Assembly: GCF_002968575.1 (NCBI RefSeq)
Contig: NZ_PVBM01000005.1
Coordinates: 1-64,000, forward strand
Reading direction: 5' to 3'
Length of the DNA stretch: 64,000 nucleotides
DNA from: Neorhizobium huautlense
GTDB taxonomy: Bacteria; Pseudomonadota; Alphaproteobacteria; Rhizobiales; Rhizobiaceae
Every line of letters begins with the position of its first letter. Within the stretch, counting starts at the first letter, position 1. The translations under genes were made by a program, and so were the position numbers. This document shows, one piece after another, positions 35,301 to 44,829 of the stretch. The notes beneath the pieces are model-generated. The model saw nothing but the letters and a program-made list of their open reading frames with translations, ran no database searches and was not told where the DNA came from.

Positions 35301-36458
35301 GTGACTCGTTTGACTGTTGATCAGAACATATCCTCCCGTATCAATTTGATGCGTATCCTGCTGATTTCCGGCATCGTCTTCGTGCATGTGCCGCATGATC
35401 CGCAGACCAGCCCCTTCATTGGAGCGAACGGGTTCTTCGACTGGCTGAGGGTCTTTCTAGGCGACAGCCTGTTCCGCATTGGCGTGCCATGCCTGAGCGT
35501 TATTTCGGGCTACCTGTTGTTCCAGCGCGGCTGGAGCGGGTTCGACTATTCAAAGACACTCCGCTCGAAGGCGAGAACCGTGCTGCTTCCGTTCCTGCTT
35601 TGGAACGTAGGCCTGTTTGCTGCGGTGTTCGCTGCTCAGCGCATCGGTATCGGCGAAGGATATTTCCCCGATCTGTGGAATGCTGCGCCGCGCGAATTGC
35701 TCAGTTCCGCGCTGGCGACGGAAGAACTGCCGATCAATCTGCCCCTCTATTTCCTGCGCGATCTCGTCGTCTGCATCATCCTTTCGCCGATCCTGGCGTT
35801 CCTGGTCCGCCGGTACCCCGGGCCTACGCTCGGCGTCCTGTTTTTCGTGGCGATCCTGCCCGAGGTGACGCTCGGGATCGTGCTGAAGAAAACGATCCTT
35901 TTCAGCTTCACGCTGGGAATATTCCTGGCGCTCTACCGGCAGGACCTCAAGGCTCTCGACCCTTTTGCCGGCATCGGAAGTGCAACTGCCCTTGCAGCGG
36001 CAGCCCTGCTTTCCGTCGCGCAATACCATACCGGGCCCGACTTCCCCTGGGTTGTCGATCTTGCCCGCAATACCCTGTCGATGCTCGGTGTGGTGGGTTT
36101 CTGGCTGATGTCCTCCTTCCTGATTCGGCTGCCTATCAGCCAACGTCTCGCCGCCACCGGCAGCCTGAGCTTCTGGATATTCTGCGCCCATTATCCACTG
36201 CTCGTGGTGATGTGGATGGTGTGGAACCGGCTGGCGGGGGATGAGTTCTATCTGCTCTTCTACTTCGGCGCGGCGTTGGGGAGCTTCATCATCCTCGCCT
36301 TCTCCAACCGCTACATCTCTCGTGCAATGCCGGCGCTTTACGAAGTGCTGACCGGCAGCCGCGGGCGCAAGGCCAAACTTACCGCAGCTGCAAAGTCCCA
36401 TTCTCCTGCCGGACTTTCTCGCCCTGGCGAGCCGGCCATGACGCAACAACAAAGGTGA
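35301..36458 (+). CDS. exoH: Succinoglycan succinyltransferase, acyltransferase 3 family
   Basis: A 385-residue membrane protein of about ten helices. The N-terminus SSRINLMRILLISGIVFVHVPHDPQ carries the catalytic His of acyltransferase-3 proteins in the form typical of ExoH, and FRIGVPCLSVISGYLLFQ follows. ExoH attaches succinate to succinoglycan; in S. meliloti this is needed for cleavage by ExoK and for symbiosis. The start is uncertain: GTG at 35301 has no well-spaced ribosome-binding site, while an in-frame TTG at 35310 has AAAAGGGG 8 bases upstream. No ATG occurs before the conserved region. It leads the exoH-K-L-A-M-O-N operon. Confidence 0.9.
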   Translation: MTRLTVDQNISSRINLMRILLISGIVFVHVPHDPQTSPFIGANGFFDWLRVFLGDSLFRIGVPCLSVISGYLLFQRGWSGFDYSKTLRSKARTVLLPFLLWNVGLFAAVFAAQRIGIGEGYFPDLWNAAPRELLSSALATEELPINLPLYFLRDLVVCIILSPILAFLVRRYPGPTLGVLFFVAILPEVTLGIVLKKTILFSFTLGIFLALYRQDLKALDPFAGIGSATALAAAALLSVAQYHTGPDFPWVVDLARNTLSMLGVVGFWLMSSFLIRLPISQRLAATGSLSFWIFCAHYPLLVVMWMVWNRLAGDEFYLLFYFGAALGSFIILAFSNRYISRAMPALYEVLTGSRGRKAKLTAAAKSHSPAGLSRPGEPAMTQQQR

Positions 36459-36461
36459 AAC

Positions 36462-37259
36462 ATGATGGCGAAAGCCAGACAGATTCAGCAAACCTGCAAG
36501 ATCATCATCGCAACCGCGGCGTTGGGCATGCTTTCGTCTGCCGCGTTCGCGCAGCAGGGTGCGAACAGCAAATCCTTCGTGGAAAACTTCGACAGCCTCG
36601 ACCGCTCCTTCTGGTACGTTTCCGACGGCTGGAATAACGGCAGCCATCAGAACTGCACATGGTCGAAGAAGCAGGTACGGGTCGAGAACGGTATCTTGCA
36701 GCTGGAATTTTCCGAAGGCAAAGCCAAGGATCGAAACTACGCCTGCGGAGAGATTCAGACGAAGGCTCGCTACGGATATGGTACCTACGAGGTGCGCATG
36801 AAGGCGGCGACCGGCTCCGGCCTGAATTCGGCGTTCTTCACCTATATCGGCCCCACCGACAAGAAACCGCATGACGAGATCGACTTCGAAGTTCTCGGCA
36901 AGAACGCGGGCGAAGTACAGGTCAATCAGTATATCGGTGCGAAGGGCGGCAATGAAAAGCTGGTGCCGGTCGCCGGCGGCGCCGACCAGGGGTTCAACGA
37001 CTATGCCTTCATCTGGGAAGAAAACCGCCTTCGTTATTTCCTGAACGGAAAACTCGTCCAGGAAGTGACCGGCAAGGCGAAGATACCGTCGAACCCTCAG
37101 AAGATCTTCCTCAGCCTCTGGGGTACGGACACCCTGAGGAATTGGATGGGCGCGTTCTCCTATACCCAGCCGGCCTCGATGTCTGTCGACCGCATCGCCT
37201 TTACGGCGCTTGGCGAGGACTGCCGTTTTCCCGAATCCGTGCTTTGCACGCTTGACTGA
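36462..37259 (+). CDS. exoK: Secreted endo-1,3-1,4-beta-glycanase, GH16
   Basis: A 265-residue secreted glycanase that cuts nascent succinoglycan into shorter chains. A signal peptide (TCKIIIATAALGMLSSAAFA, cleavage near 30) precedes a GH16 lichenase-like domain with the catalytic motif EIDFEVLG at 139-146 (nucleophile Glu139, acid/base Glu143). A Cys pair is likely (CTW near 65 and C95, plus two near the C-terminus). It follows exoH by 3 bases, with two tandem ATGs. A strong stem-loop separates it from exoL. Secretion in S. meliloti uses the PrsDE type I system despite the N-terminal leader; that machinery is not in this window. Confidence 0.93.
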   Translation: MMAKARQIQQTCKIIIATAALGMLSSAAFAQQGANSKSFVENFDSLDRSFWYVSDGWNNGSHQNCTWSKKQVRVENGILQLEFSEGKAKDRNYACGEIQTKARYGYGTYEVRMKAATGSGLNSAFFTYIGPTDKKPHDEIDFEVLGKNAGEVQVNQYIGAKGGNEKLVPVAGGADQGFNDYAFIWEENRLRYFLNGKLVQEVTGKAKIPSNPQKIFLSLWGTDTLRNWMGAFSYTQPASMSVDRIAFTALGEDCRFPESVLCTLD

Positions 37260-37267
37260 GGCATTTG

Positions 37268-37306
37268 CTCTCCCGGTTTTCCAACAGGTTGGAATGGCCG
37301 GGAGGG
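37268..37306 (+). other. Intercistronic stem-loop between exoK and exoL
   Basis: CTCCCGG (37270-37276) pairs with CCGGGAG (37298-37304), extended by two outer pairs, around an inner stem CCAA (37281-37284) / TTGG (37289-37292). No U-tract follows, so transcription probably continues; it may set the ratio of exoHK to exoLAMON mRNA. Confidence 0.58.
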
Positions 37307-37326
37307 ACTGAAAGGAGTTGGACGAC

Positions 37327-38520
37327 TTGAGTCTGAATGTTCTCTATCTCGCTCACGATCTGGCCGACGCGGCGATCAGGCGCCGCGTACTCACGCTGAA
37401 GGCGGGTGGCGCAGAGGTTACTGTCGCGGGTTTCAAGCGTGGAGCCAGCGTATTGGCGGACGAGCGCGATGTACCGACCACAGTGCTCGGGAGAACTGCG
37501 GACGGCCGTTTCGCCCAGCGTATCGGCGCGGTGATCGCTGCGCGAATGACCTTGAAGTCGAAATTGGCCGGAGTGACGCGGCCAGACGTCATCATCGCCC
37601 GCAACCTGGAGACCCTGGCGCTTGCGGGCCACGCGGCCTCGCTGTTCGGTCGCGACATTCCGGTGGTTTATGAATGCCTCGATATTCACAGGCTGCTCCT
37701 GGACGAAGGCGCCAAGGGCCGGCTGATGCGTCAGGTCCAGCGCTATTTCGGCCGCCGTGCCAGCCTGCTCATCACCAGTTCGCCGGCTTTCGTGGAGAAT
37801 TTCTTCAAGCCCCGTTCGGGGCTCGACCTGCCGGTCCTGCTCCTGGAGAACAAGGTGCTGGCATTGAAGCCCGAAATCGTGTCTGCCGCGCCGGCACCGC
37901 GATTGCCGAAGTCCGGACAACCCTGGCGGATCGGTTGGTTCGGTGCGCTCCGTTGCCGAAAATCGCTGGATATCCTGCTCGAGTTGGCAAGGCGGATGGA
38001 TGGCAGGGTCGAGGTCGTTCTGCGCGGTCGCCCTGCCTACAGCGAGTTCGATGATTTCGATGCAAAGGTGAGCAGTGCGCCTCACGTGGAATTCCACGGC
38101 GCCTACCGCAATCCGGAGGATCTTGCGGCGATCTATCGCGACGTCCAGTTTAGCTGGGCGATCGACTTCTTCGAGGAAGGGCTCAATTCAAGCTGGCTCC
38201 TGCCGAACCGGCTCTACGAAGGCGGTCTTTACGGCATTGTCCCGATTGCCCTTTCCGGAACCGAGACCGGGAGGTTCGTGGAGAACCGGCGAATTGGCCC
38301 GGCGATCGAAAGAGCCACGCCCGAAGCGCTCGAAATGCTGTTCAAGGGCATGACCGAGGCACGTTACCTCGATCTTGTTTCACGCCTCAGCGCTGTCGAA
38401 CGCGGCCAGTGGGTTACAGGCCCTGCAGATTGCCGCTCCCTTGTTTCCCGGCTCTCTGCCCTACATCCCAACATCTCTCCGCCGGCGGATGTGCCGGCTG
38501 TATCAACCGTGCAGTCGTGA
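37327..38520 (+). CDS. exoL: Glucosyltransferase ExoL (third sugar), TTG start
   Basis: A 397-residue protein beginning (M)SLNVLYLAHDLADAAIRRRVLTLKAGGAEVTVAGFKRG, a GT-B type fold with PDVIIARNLETLALAGHAA, IPVVYECLDIHRLLL and a C-terminal FFEEGLNSSWLLPNRLYEGGLYGIVPIAL. In S. meliloti ExoL adds the third sugar of the octasaccharide. No ATG or GTG exists near the N-terminus. The upstream TTG at 37318 abuts the AAAGGAG ribosome-binding site, whereas TTG at 37327 sits 9 bases from it and is preferred. It overlaps no neighbour; exoA starts 8 bases after its stop. Confidence 0.87.
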   Translation: MSLNVLYLAHDLADAAIRRRVLTLKAGGAEVTVAGFKRGASVLADERDVPTTVLGRTADGRFAQRIGAVIAARMTLKSKLAGVTRPDVIIARNLETLALAGHAASLFGRDIPVVYECLDIHRLLLDEGAKGRLMRQVQRYFGRRASLLITSSPAFVENFFKPRSGLDLPVLLLENKVLALKPEIVSAAPAPRLPKSGQPWRIGWFGALRCRKSLDILLELARRMDGRVEVVLRGRPAYSEFDDFDAKVSSAPHVEFHGAYRNPEDLAAIYRDVQFSWAIDFFEEGLNSSWLLPNRLYEGGLYGIVPIALSGTETGRFVENRRIGPAIERATPEALEMLFKGMTEARYLDLVSRLSAVERGQWVTGPADCRSLVSRLSALHPNISPPADVPAVSTVQS

Positions 38521-38528
38521 GGTGGAGT

Positions 38529-39530
38529 ATGGTTTCGCGTTTGCTCTCCGATATCCAGGATGCCCGAACGCTTCTGGTGATCCCCTGCCTCAACGAGGCG
38601 GCGACGATCGAACCTCTTCTACGCAAGCTTCATGCGCAGCGCGGAGCGATGGATATGCTGATCGTCGTGGCCGACGGCGGCAGCCGGGACGGCACGCCCG
38701 AGATCGTCAGCAGTCTCACGTCCGAAATTCCAGACCTCCTGCTGCTCGCCAACGCCAAGCGGATACAAAGCGCCGCCATCAATCTTGCCGTCGATCGTTT
38801 CGGAGAGGAAAGGGACTATCTCATCCGCATCGACGCACATGGCGATTACCCGGATGACTATTGCCGGACCCTCATCCATGAGGCGATCGAGATGAACGCC
38901 GATTCCGTGGTGGTCGGCATGGAAACCATCGGTTTCGGCCTCTTTCAGAAGGCGACCGCCATTGCTCAGAACTCCAAGCTCGGCAACGGCGGCTCCAAGC
39001 ATCGTGCGGGAGGGGGCGGCGAATGGGTCGATCACGGCCATCACGCGCTGATGCGAATTGAGGCCTTTCGTTCCGTCGGGGGCTATGACGAGAATTTCAG
39101 TCACAATGAGGATGCCGAGCTTGATTTCAGGCTGCGCGCCGCCGGCTTCCGGATCTGGATGACCGGCAAGACCTATATGACCTATTATCCCCGAGCCAGC
39201 GCTTCGGCCCTCTTCAAACAATATCTCGCCTACGGTCGAGGCCGGGCGAAAAACCTCATGAAACACCGTTCAGTCCCGAAGCTCCGGCAGGCGATTCCGT
39301 TGGCGGTCGCACCGGTGGTTGTCGGGGCGGTTCTGGCACTCATCTATTGGTGGGCGGCGGTACCACTGGTGATCTGGGCTGCTGCCTGCCTCGGTTACGG
39401 CTTCTGGATGGCTGTCGGACAGAAAAACCCCTACGGCCCGCTCGCCTCGCTCTCGGCCATGATCATGCATTTTGCCTGGTCTGCCGGCTTCTGGCTGGAA
39501 TTGGCCGGCGTCGGACGGAGGGCGGCGTGA
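38529..39530 (+). CDS. exoA: Glucosyltransferase ExoA, GT2 family (second sugar)
   Basis: A 333-residue GT2 enzyme: ARTLLVIPCLNEAATIEPLLRKLH, DMLIVVADGGSRDGTPEIV, DYLIRIDAHGDYPDDYC (DxD variant), then HALMRIEAFRSVGGYDENFSHNEDAELDFRLR. C-terminal hydrophobic helices (about 265-330) anchor it in the inner membrane. ExoA adds the first glucose (second sugar, beta-1,3) to the lipid-linked galactose. The ATG at 38529 has GGTGGAG upstream; a longer frame from 38409 overlaps exoL and is rejected. Its stop shares ATGA with the exoM start. Confidence 0.92.
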   Translation: MVSRLLSDIQDARTLLVIPCLNEAATIEPLLRKLHAQRGAMDMLIVVADGGSRDGTPEIVSSLTSEIPDLLLLANAKRIQSAAINLAVDRFGEERDYLIRIDAHGDYPDDYCRTLIHEAIEMNADSVVVGMETIGFGLFQKATAIAQNSKLGNGGSKHRAGGGGEWVDHGHHALMRIEAFRSVGGYDENFSHNEDAELDFRLRAAGFRIWMTGKTYMTYYPRASASALFKQYLAYGRGRAKNLMKHRSVPKLRQAIPLAVAPVVVGAVLALIYWWAAVPLVIWAAACLGYGFWMAVGQKNPYGPLASLSAMIMHFAWSAGFWLELAGVGRRAA

Positions 39531-40459
39531 TGACGGCAGGCGAAAGATCGGTTCGTATCGATATCGGCATCTGCACCTATCGGAGGCCGGAACTGCGGGC
39601 GACGCTCGAATCCCTGTTCAGGCTCGCCGAACCCATGGGAGTCCAGCTGCGCCTGATCGTCGCCGATAACGACGCAAGTCCCAGTGCGCGGGCGCTGGTA
39701 GACGAGATGCGGGTGCATTCGCCGTTCCCGATCCACTACGTGCATTGCCCGAAATCGAATATATCCATCGCGCGCAATGCCTGCCTTGCCGAAAGCGATG
39801 CGGACTATCTCGCCTTTATCGACGACGACGAGACGGCGACGCCTCTATGGCTCGCCGAACTCTTCTCTACCCTGATGCACAGCGGAGCCGATGCGGTTCT
39901 AGGCCCGGTCAGGGCGATCTATGATGGCCGAAGCGCCGGTTGGATGCGGAAGGGTGATTTCCACTCCACCATGCCGGTGTGGGTCGAGGGGCGTATCAGA
40001 ACCGGTTACACCTGCAACGTTTTGCTCGACATGCGCTCGCCGGCGGTATCTGGGCGACGGTTTGCGCTGTCGCTTGGACAGAGCGGTGGCGAGGATACGC
40101 ATTTCTTTACGGGATTGACCGACGACGGCGGGCGCATCGAGTTCGCCCGGGACGCCATCGTCGAAGAACGGGTTCCGGAAAAGCGCGCCAGCTTTTCTTG
40201 GCTTGCCAAGCGCCGTTTCCGGTCAGGTCAGACGCATGGGCGCATTCTTGCCGCGAAAAATGCCGGCCTGAGCCGTATCAAACAGACCGGAGTTGCGGGC
40301 CTGAAATTCGTCTTCTGCGCGGCAATGGGCGCGGCGACGGCATTTTCACCCGTCAAGCGCAATCGTTATGTCCTGCGCGCTGCGCTTCATGCCGGCGTGG
40401 TCTCCGGCACACTGGGAATGCGCGAAATCCGACAATATGGAGCCGTCGAAACCGCATGA
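39530..40459 (+). CDS. exoM: Glucosyltransferase ExoM, GT2 family (fourth sugar)
   Basis: A 309-residue GT2 enzyme with VRIDIGICTYRRPELRATLESL, LRLIVADNDASPSARAL, SIARNACLAESDADYLAFIDDDETATPLWLAEL (DDD motif), and GEDTHFFTGLTDDGGRIEFARDAIVEERVP. ExoM adds the fourth sugar (beta-1,4). Its ATG overlaps the exoA stop (39530-39532 with TGA at 39528-39530), and its stop overlaps the exoO ATG. The length equals the S. meliloti protein as I recall it. Confidence 0.92.
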   Translation: MTAGERSVRIDIGICTYRRPELRATLESLFRLAEPMGVQLRLIVADNDASPSARALVDEMRVHSPFPIHYVHCPKSNISIARNACLAESDADYLAFIDDDETATPLWLAELFSTLMHSGADAVLGPVRAIYDGRSAGWMRKGDFHSTMPVWVEGRIRTGYTCNVLLDMRSPAVSGRRFALSLGQSGGEDTHFFTGLTDDGGRIEFARDAIVEERVPEKRASFSWLAKRRFRSGQTHGRILAAKNAGLSRIKQTGVAGLKFVFCAAMGAATAFSPVKRNRYVLRAALHAGVVSGTLGMREIRQYGAVETA

Positions 40460-41469
40460 CGATGTCCGATTTCCAGCCAGATGTGAGCTTTGTGATCGCG
40501 GCTTACAATGCCCAGGATACAATCGGGCAAGCGATTGCCAGCGCTCTTGCCCAGATCGGCGTAACGGTCGAGGTGATCGTCATCGACGATTGCTCGAAGG
40601 ACGGCACACGCGAACTCGTACGCCATTATCCGGACGAACGGGTGCGGCTCATCGAGCAGGAAAGAAACGGCGGCCCAGCGGCGGCCCGCAATGCCGGGTT
40701 CGCGGCTGCGCGTGGACGATGGATTGCCGTGCTCGACGCGGACGACACGGTCTATCCGGCTCGGCTCCTGACGATGCTGGAGCGGGCGGAGGAAGCCGAG
40801 GCTCAGGTGGTACTCGACAATCTCGACGTCATTCCCATCGAAGGCGGAAAGCCGCAGACCATGTTTGCCCGGGAAGAGCTCAAGCGGCGGCCGATCCTGA
40901 CGCTTGCCGACTTCATCGGCTCGAACGTGATCTTCCAGTCGACCTTCAATTTCGGTTACATGAAGCCGATCTTTGAACGCGATTTCCTGGTCCGTCACCA
41001 ACTGCGTTTTGATGACACGCTGAGGGTAGGGGAAGACTACCTGCTGCTCGCGTCGGCGCTTGCCTGCGGTGCACGCTGCGCAATCACCCCGGATGTCGGC
41101 TACGTCTATCACCTGAGGCAGGGTTCGATTTCGCGGGTGCTGGAGCAATCCCATATCGACGCGATGGTGGCTTCCGACCGGGCTTTTCTCGCCCGCTACA
41201 AACTGGATGCCAAGGCCATGGCGGCTCAAACCCGCCGCACCAGAAGTTTCCACGAGGCGACGGCATTTCTTACGCTCGTCGACGAAATCAAGAAAGGCTC
41301 CGTGGGGGGCTTCTTGAAAACAGCAGTCCGGCATCCGGGTGCACTCAAGCACCTGCGTATGCCGATTGCTGTCCGCATGCGCCGGCTGGTGGGACACCGC
41401 TGGCGCCAACTGAAATCCGATCGGATAGGGCGGGGGCGCCCTCCGGAAAGGACGAAGGAATGGATATGA
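40456..41469 (+). CDS. exoO: Glucosyltransferase ExoO, GT2 family (fifth sugar)
   Basis: A 337-residue GT2 enzyme: [69 protein letters not shown] (DxD), [23 protein letters not shown]. ExoO adds the fifth sugar by a beta-1,6 link, starting the side chain. It resembles exoU (31592-32593) over its whole length, suggesting duplication within the pathway. ATGA overlaps the exoM stop; a second ATG six bases on (40462) is also possible. The end overlaps exoN by 10 bases. Confidence 0.9.
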   Translation: MTMSDFQPDVSFVIAAYNAQDTIGQAIASALAQIGVTVEVIVIDDCSKDGTRELVRHYPDERVRLIEQERNGGPAAARNAGFAAARGRWIAVLDADDTVYPARLLTMLERAEEAEAQVVLDNLDVIPIEGGKPQTMFAREELKRRPILTLADFIGSNVIFQSTFNFGYMKPIFERDFLVRHQLRFDDTLRVGEDYLLLASALACGARCAITPDVGYVYHLRQGSISRVLEQSHIDAMVASDRAFLARYKLDAKAMAAQTRRTRSFHEATAFLTLVDEIKKGSVGGFLKTAVRHPGALKHLRMPIAVRMRRLVGHRWRQLKSDRIGRGRPPERTKEWI

Positions 41470-42365
41470 ATAGACCAGTTCGAAAGGCGGTGATCCCCGT
41501 CGCAGGCAACGGCACTCGGTTCCTGCCGGCCACCAAGGCCATGCCGAAGGAAATGTTGACGATCGTCGATCGCCCCGTCGTCCAGTATGCGGTCGATGAA
41601 GCCATGCAGGCAGGGATCGAGAACATCATCTTCGTCACCAGCCGCAACAAGACCGCGATCGAGGACTATTTCGACAGCGCCCCGGAACTCATTGCTACCC
41701 TGACGCGCTCCGGCAAGACGGTACAGGTAACGCAACTCGAGAAGATGCTGCCGGTTGCCGGCACCGTAAGCTATACCCGTCAGCAGGTGCCGCTCGGCCT
41801 CGGACATGCGGTCTGGTGCGCCCGTGAGCTTGTCGGCGACGAGCCTTTCGCCCTCCTGCTTCCCGACATGGTGTCCTACGGCCCGCAGGGATGCATGGCC
41901 GGCCTGATGGAGCTCTACGAAGAAGTGGGAGGTAACGTCTTCGCGGTGGAGGAATGCGCGCCCGAGGAGACATCGAGCTACGGCGTCGTCGGTGTCGGCC
42001 GCGGCGTCAAGAACGGTTTCGAAGTGACGGCCATGGTTGAAAAGCCGAAACCGGAGGACGCGCCGTCAAATTATTACCTGAATGGCCGCTATATTCTTCA
42101 GCCGGAGATCTTCGAGCTTCTGGCCAGCCAGGAACGTGGCGCCGGCAACGAGATCCAGCTGACCGACAGCATGCACAAGCTTGCCCAGGTCCAGCCGTTC
42201 CATGCGCATCCTTACAAGGGGCGCACATTTGATTGCGGCAGCAAGCGCGGCTTTATCGAGGCCAATGTGGCATTTGCCATGTTGCGCGCCGACATGGGCG
42301 CCGAAATCCATGCCTCTCTCAAGGAACTGCTGATGTCGCACGAGACGCGCGTCCAGGCCGCATAG
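41460..42365 (+). CDS. exoN: UTP-glucose-1-phosphate uridylyltransferase
   Basis: A 301-residue GalU-type enzyme making UDP-glucose, the glucosyl donor of the pathway. Motifs: [42 protein letters not shown] at the nucleotide-binding end, [31 protein letters not shown], and [16 protein letters not shown]. It overlaps exoO by 10 bases, with GGAAAGGACGAAGGA before the ATG; ATG at 41466 is an alternative. A housekeeping galU copy elsewhere is expected but cannot be seen here. Confidence 0.93.
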   Translation: MDMNRPVRKAVIPVAGNGTRFLPATKAMPKEMLTIVDRPVVQYAVDEAMQAGIENIIFVTSRNKTAIEDYFDSAPELIATLTRSGKTVQVTQLEKMLPVAGTVSYTRQQVPLGLGHAVWCARELVGDEPFALLLPDMVSYGPQGCMAGLMELYEEVGGNVFAVEECAPEETSSYGVVGVGRGVKNGFEVTAMVEKPKPEDAPSNYYLNGRYILQPEIFELLASQERGAGNEIQLTDSMHKLAQVQPFHAHPYKGRTFDCGSKRGFIEANVAFAMLRADMGAEIHASLKELLMSHETRVQAA

Positions 42366-42386
42366 CATAATCAAACCTATTTGCGG

Positions 42387-42412
42387 CGGGCGGCAGCACC
42401 AACTGCCGTCCG
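42387..42412 (+). other. Stem-loop between exoN and exoP
   Basis: CGGGCGGCAG (42387-42396) pairs with CTGCCGTCCG (42403-42412), one G-U pair, around the six-base loop CACCAA. No T-run follows. It could be a processing or attenuation point before exoP, which in S. meliloti can be expressed separately from the preceding operon. Confidence 0.55.
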
Positions 42413-42441
42413 TCACTTACAAGCTCCGGAAAGCGAGCCCA

Positions 42442-44778
42442 ATGGATCAGGTAAACTTTCGACCGCGAACAATATTTCCGAGCGAGACGCGCGACAGCGA
42501 CACGTTCATCGATCTCGACAAGCTCTGGGCAGCGGTCATACGCCGCCTGGGCGTGATCATTGCATGCATAGTTGCGACGGTCGTTCTCGCAGGGCTCTAT
42601 CTTTTCATGGCCCAGCCAATCTACACGGCGATGACGCAGATTCTCATCGACGAAAATCTCTCGCGCTACGCTGAGGATGAGAAGGACAGCCAGACCGCCC
42701 AGCAGATCGACAACCGCATGTCGAGCGCCGTGGAAATCCTCAAATCGAAGGCACTGGCACTGCGCGTCGTCGATAAGGGGAAGTTCGACCAGAACGAGAC
42801 GCTAGTGAATCCACCGAAATCACCCGTCGATCTCGCCAAGGGCGCGATCAAGAGCGTGACGTCTCTGCTGACGCCGGGCGGACCGCCCCCCTCCGAAGAG
42901 CTCGAGCGCATGGGCCGTCGCGAGAAGGCGGCCGCCGTTCTGCAGCAGGCTCTGACGGTGGAGCGTGTCGGGCGCAGTTCGGTCATCGCGATTTCCATCC
43001 GCTCTCCGGATCCGCAGCTTTCCGCGGCGATTGCTCGCACTTATGCGGATTCCTATCTGACTGACCAGCTCAATGCCAATTTTGACGCGTCTGAGCGAGC
43101 CTCGTTCTGGCTGCAGGAGCGGCTGAACGACCTCAACAGCCGCGCGCAGCAGGCTTCCCTCGCTGTTGAACAGTACAAGACCGAGCACGGGCTTGTTTCT
43201 CCGCGCGGTGAGCTCCTCTCCAGTCAGCAGCTCTCCGATCTCAACAGCCAGCTGATAGTCGCCCAGGCTGATTCCGCGACCGCTTCAGCGCGCTACCAGC
43301 AATATAAAGCGATCATCGACAAGGGTGCTGAGGCGGCCGTCGAGAATGCAGTCATTTCGGCGCGCGATACCGACAACTCGGTGATCCAGGATCTCCGCAA
43401 GCGCTATATCGCAATCAACGACCGCGAGCGCGGCGTCATCCAGCAGTTCGGCGCGGATCATCCCCAGGCAATTGCCCTCAAGAGCGAGAAGGAGGAGATC
43501 TCCCAGCAGATCTACCGCGAACTTCAGCAGCTGACGGGAAGTTTCCGCAACGAATTCGAGGTTGCGAGCTCTCGCGAAAAGTCGCTGCGGGATAGCATCG
43601 ACCGGGTCGCCGGCCGCAATTCCGAAGCCAATGTCTCGATGGTGCAGCTTCGCGAACTGGAGCAGAAGGCTGCGGCCCTGAAGACGCTTTATGAGTCATA
43701 TCTCGGTCGATTTGAAGAGGCGACCCAGAGGCAATCGTTCCCGATCGCCAAGGCACGGGTGATTTCCGAGGCTGGTACACCGACGGCCCCCTCCAGCCCG
43801 CGCAAGACGCTCACCATGGCATTGTCGGTCGTCCTCGGGCTGATGCTCGGCTGCGCGGCAGCGACATTGTTGGAACTGCGCGAGCGCTTCTTCCGCACCG
43901 GTGATGATGTTCAGGACAAGCTGGGCCTTCGCTTCCTAGGCTACTTGCCGACGCTCTCCGGCATCCATGCCGAAGAAAAGCCGGCACCTCAACCGACCGA
44001 AGCGGAGGCTGCGGCTGCACCTCCCGGCAACCCGATCTCGTTCCGGCGTCTGATGAGGGTCGCTGTCGAAGCGCCGCGTTCGCAGTTTGCCGAAACGCTC
44101 AGAAACACCAAGCTTGCCTGCGATATCATGCTGCAGGAGCGCAAATGCCGTGTCATTGGTGTCGTTTCCTGCCTTCCTGGCGAGGGCAAGTCGATGGTTG
44201 CCGCGAATTTCGCAGGTCTCATCGCTTCGAGCGGCGTGCGCACCCTCGTTATCGATGCGGATCTCCGCAATCCGGGCTTGAGCCGCATGCTGGCATCGGA
44301 GCCGGAGATCGGTCTGGTCGAGGTCGTGTTGCAGAAGACGTCCTGGACCAATGCCGCCCGGGTAGATCGCCGGTCGCGACTGACAATCCTGCCGATGACG
44401 ACGCGCAGCAAGCAGCTTGCCCATACGAGCGAACTCCTTGCTTCAGCCGGCATGAGCCAGTTCCTTGAAAGCGTCAAGGATGCGTTCGATGTCATCGTCG
44501 TGGATCTGGCGCCGCTGATCCCGGTGATCGATGCCAAGGCTTTCGAGCCTTATGTCGACGGCTTCATCTTCGTGACCGAGTGGGGTGTCACCCCGACGAA
44601 GGCAGTGCAGTCAGTGATGCGTTCGGAGCCGCAGATCGCTTCCAAGACGGTCGGCGTCATCCTCAACAAGACTGAGATGTCGGAACTGCACCGCTATGCG
44701 GATCCCGGCGCACCCGAGCGGCTGCGCAACAATTACCTCTCCTACTACAAGGAAGGCTCCGCGTCGGCGCCTCGATAA
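42442..44778 (+). CDS. exoP: Polysaccharide co-polymerase / BY-kinase
   Basis: A 778-residue inner-membrane protein controlling chain length and export of succinoglycan. It comprises an N-terminal Wzz domain with helix 1 (about 31-53), a long periplasmic coiled-coil region (about 200-420), helix 2 (about 453-475) preceded by the proline-rich GTPTAPSSPRKTL, and a cytoplasmic bacterial tyrosine kinase domain with Walker A SCLPGEGKSMVAANFA (near 577), Walker A' LVIDADLRNPGLSRML and Walker B FDVIVVDLAPL. The C-terminus carries few tyrosines (NNYLSYYKEG). A GGAAAGCGAG sequence precedes the ATG. A strong terminator follows. Confidence 0.93.
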   Translation: MDQVNFRPRTIFPSETRDSDTFIDLDKLWAAVIRRLGVIIACIVATVVLAGLYLFMAQPIYTAMTQILIDENLSRYAEDEKDSQTAQQIDNRMSSAVEILKSKALALRVVDKGKFDQNETLVNPPKSPVDLAKGAIKSVTSLLTPGGPPPSEELERMGRREKAAAVLQQALTVERVGRSSVIAISIRSPDPQLSAAIARTYADSYLTDQLNANFDASERASFWLQERLNDLNSRAQQASLAVEQYKTEHGLVSPRGELLSSQQLSDLNSQLIVAQADSATASARYQQYKAIIDKGAEAAVENAVISARDTDNSVIQDLRKRYIAINDRERGVIQQFGADHPQAIALKSEKEEISQQIYRELQQLTGSFRNEFEVASSREKSLRDSIDRVAGRNSEANVSMVQLRELEQKAAALKTLYESYLGRFEEATQRQSFPIAKARVISEAGTPTAPSSPRKTLTMALSVVLGLMLGCAAATLLELRERFFRTGDDVQDKLGLRFLGYLPTLSGIHAEEKPAPQPTEAEAAAAPPGNPISFRRLMRVAVEAPRSQFAETLRNTKLACDIMLQERKCRVIGVVSCLPGEGKSMVAANFAGLIASSGVRTLVIDADLRNPGLSRMLASEPEIGLVEVVLQKTSWTNAARVDRRSRLTILPMTTRSKQLAHTSELLASAGMSQFLESVKDAFDVIVVDLAPLIPVIDAKAFEPYVDGFIFVTEWGVTPTKAVQSVMRSEPQIASKTVGVILNKTEMSELHRYADPGAPERLRNNYLSYYKEGSASAPR

Positions 44779-44783
44779 ACTGA

Positions 44784-44805
44784 AAGGGGCGGTTTACCGC
44801 CCCTT
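44784..44805. terminator. Bidirectional intrinsic terminator between exoP and cysG
   Basis: Stem AAGGGGCGG (44784-44792) / CCGCCCCTT (44797-44805) with a TTTA loop, placed 5 bases after the exoP stop. On the plus strand the T-rich TTCTCATT follows; on the minus strand AAACT-like sequence provides a weaker U-stretch. It separates the rightward exo operon from the leftward nitrate operon, whose last stop codon is at 44830. Confidence 0.78.
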
Positions 44806-44829
44806 CTCATTCCAGCTCATCCGCATGTC

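Noticed and set aside
35550..36872. 440-codon leftward frame opposite exoH and exoK
   Set aside because: Antisense to two well-supported genes and low-complexity in composition.
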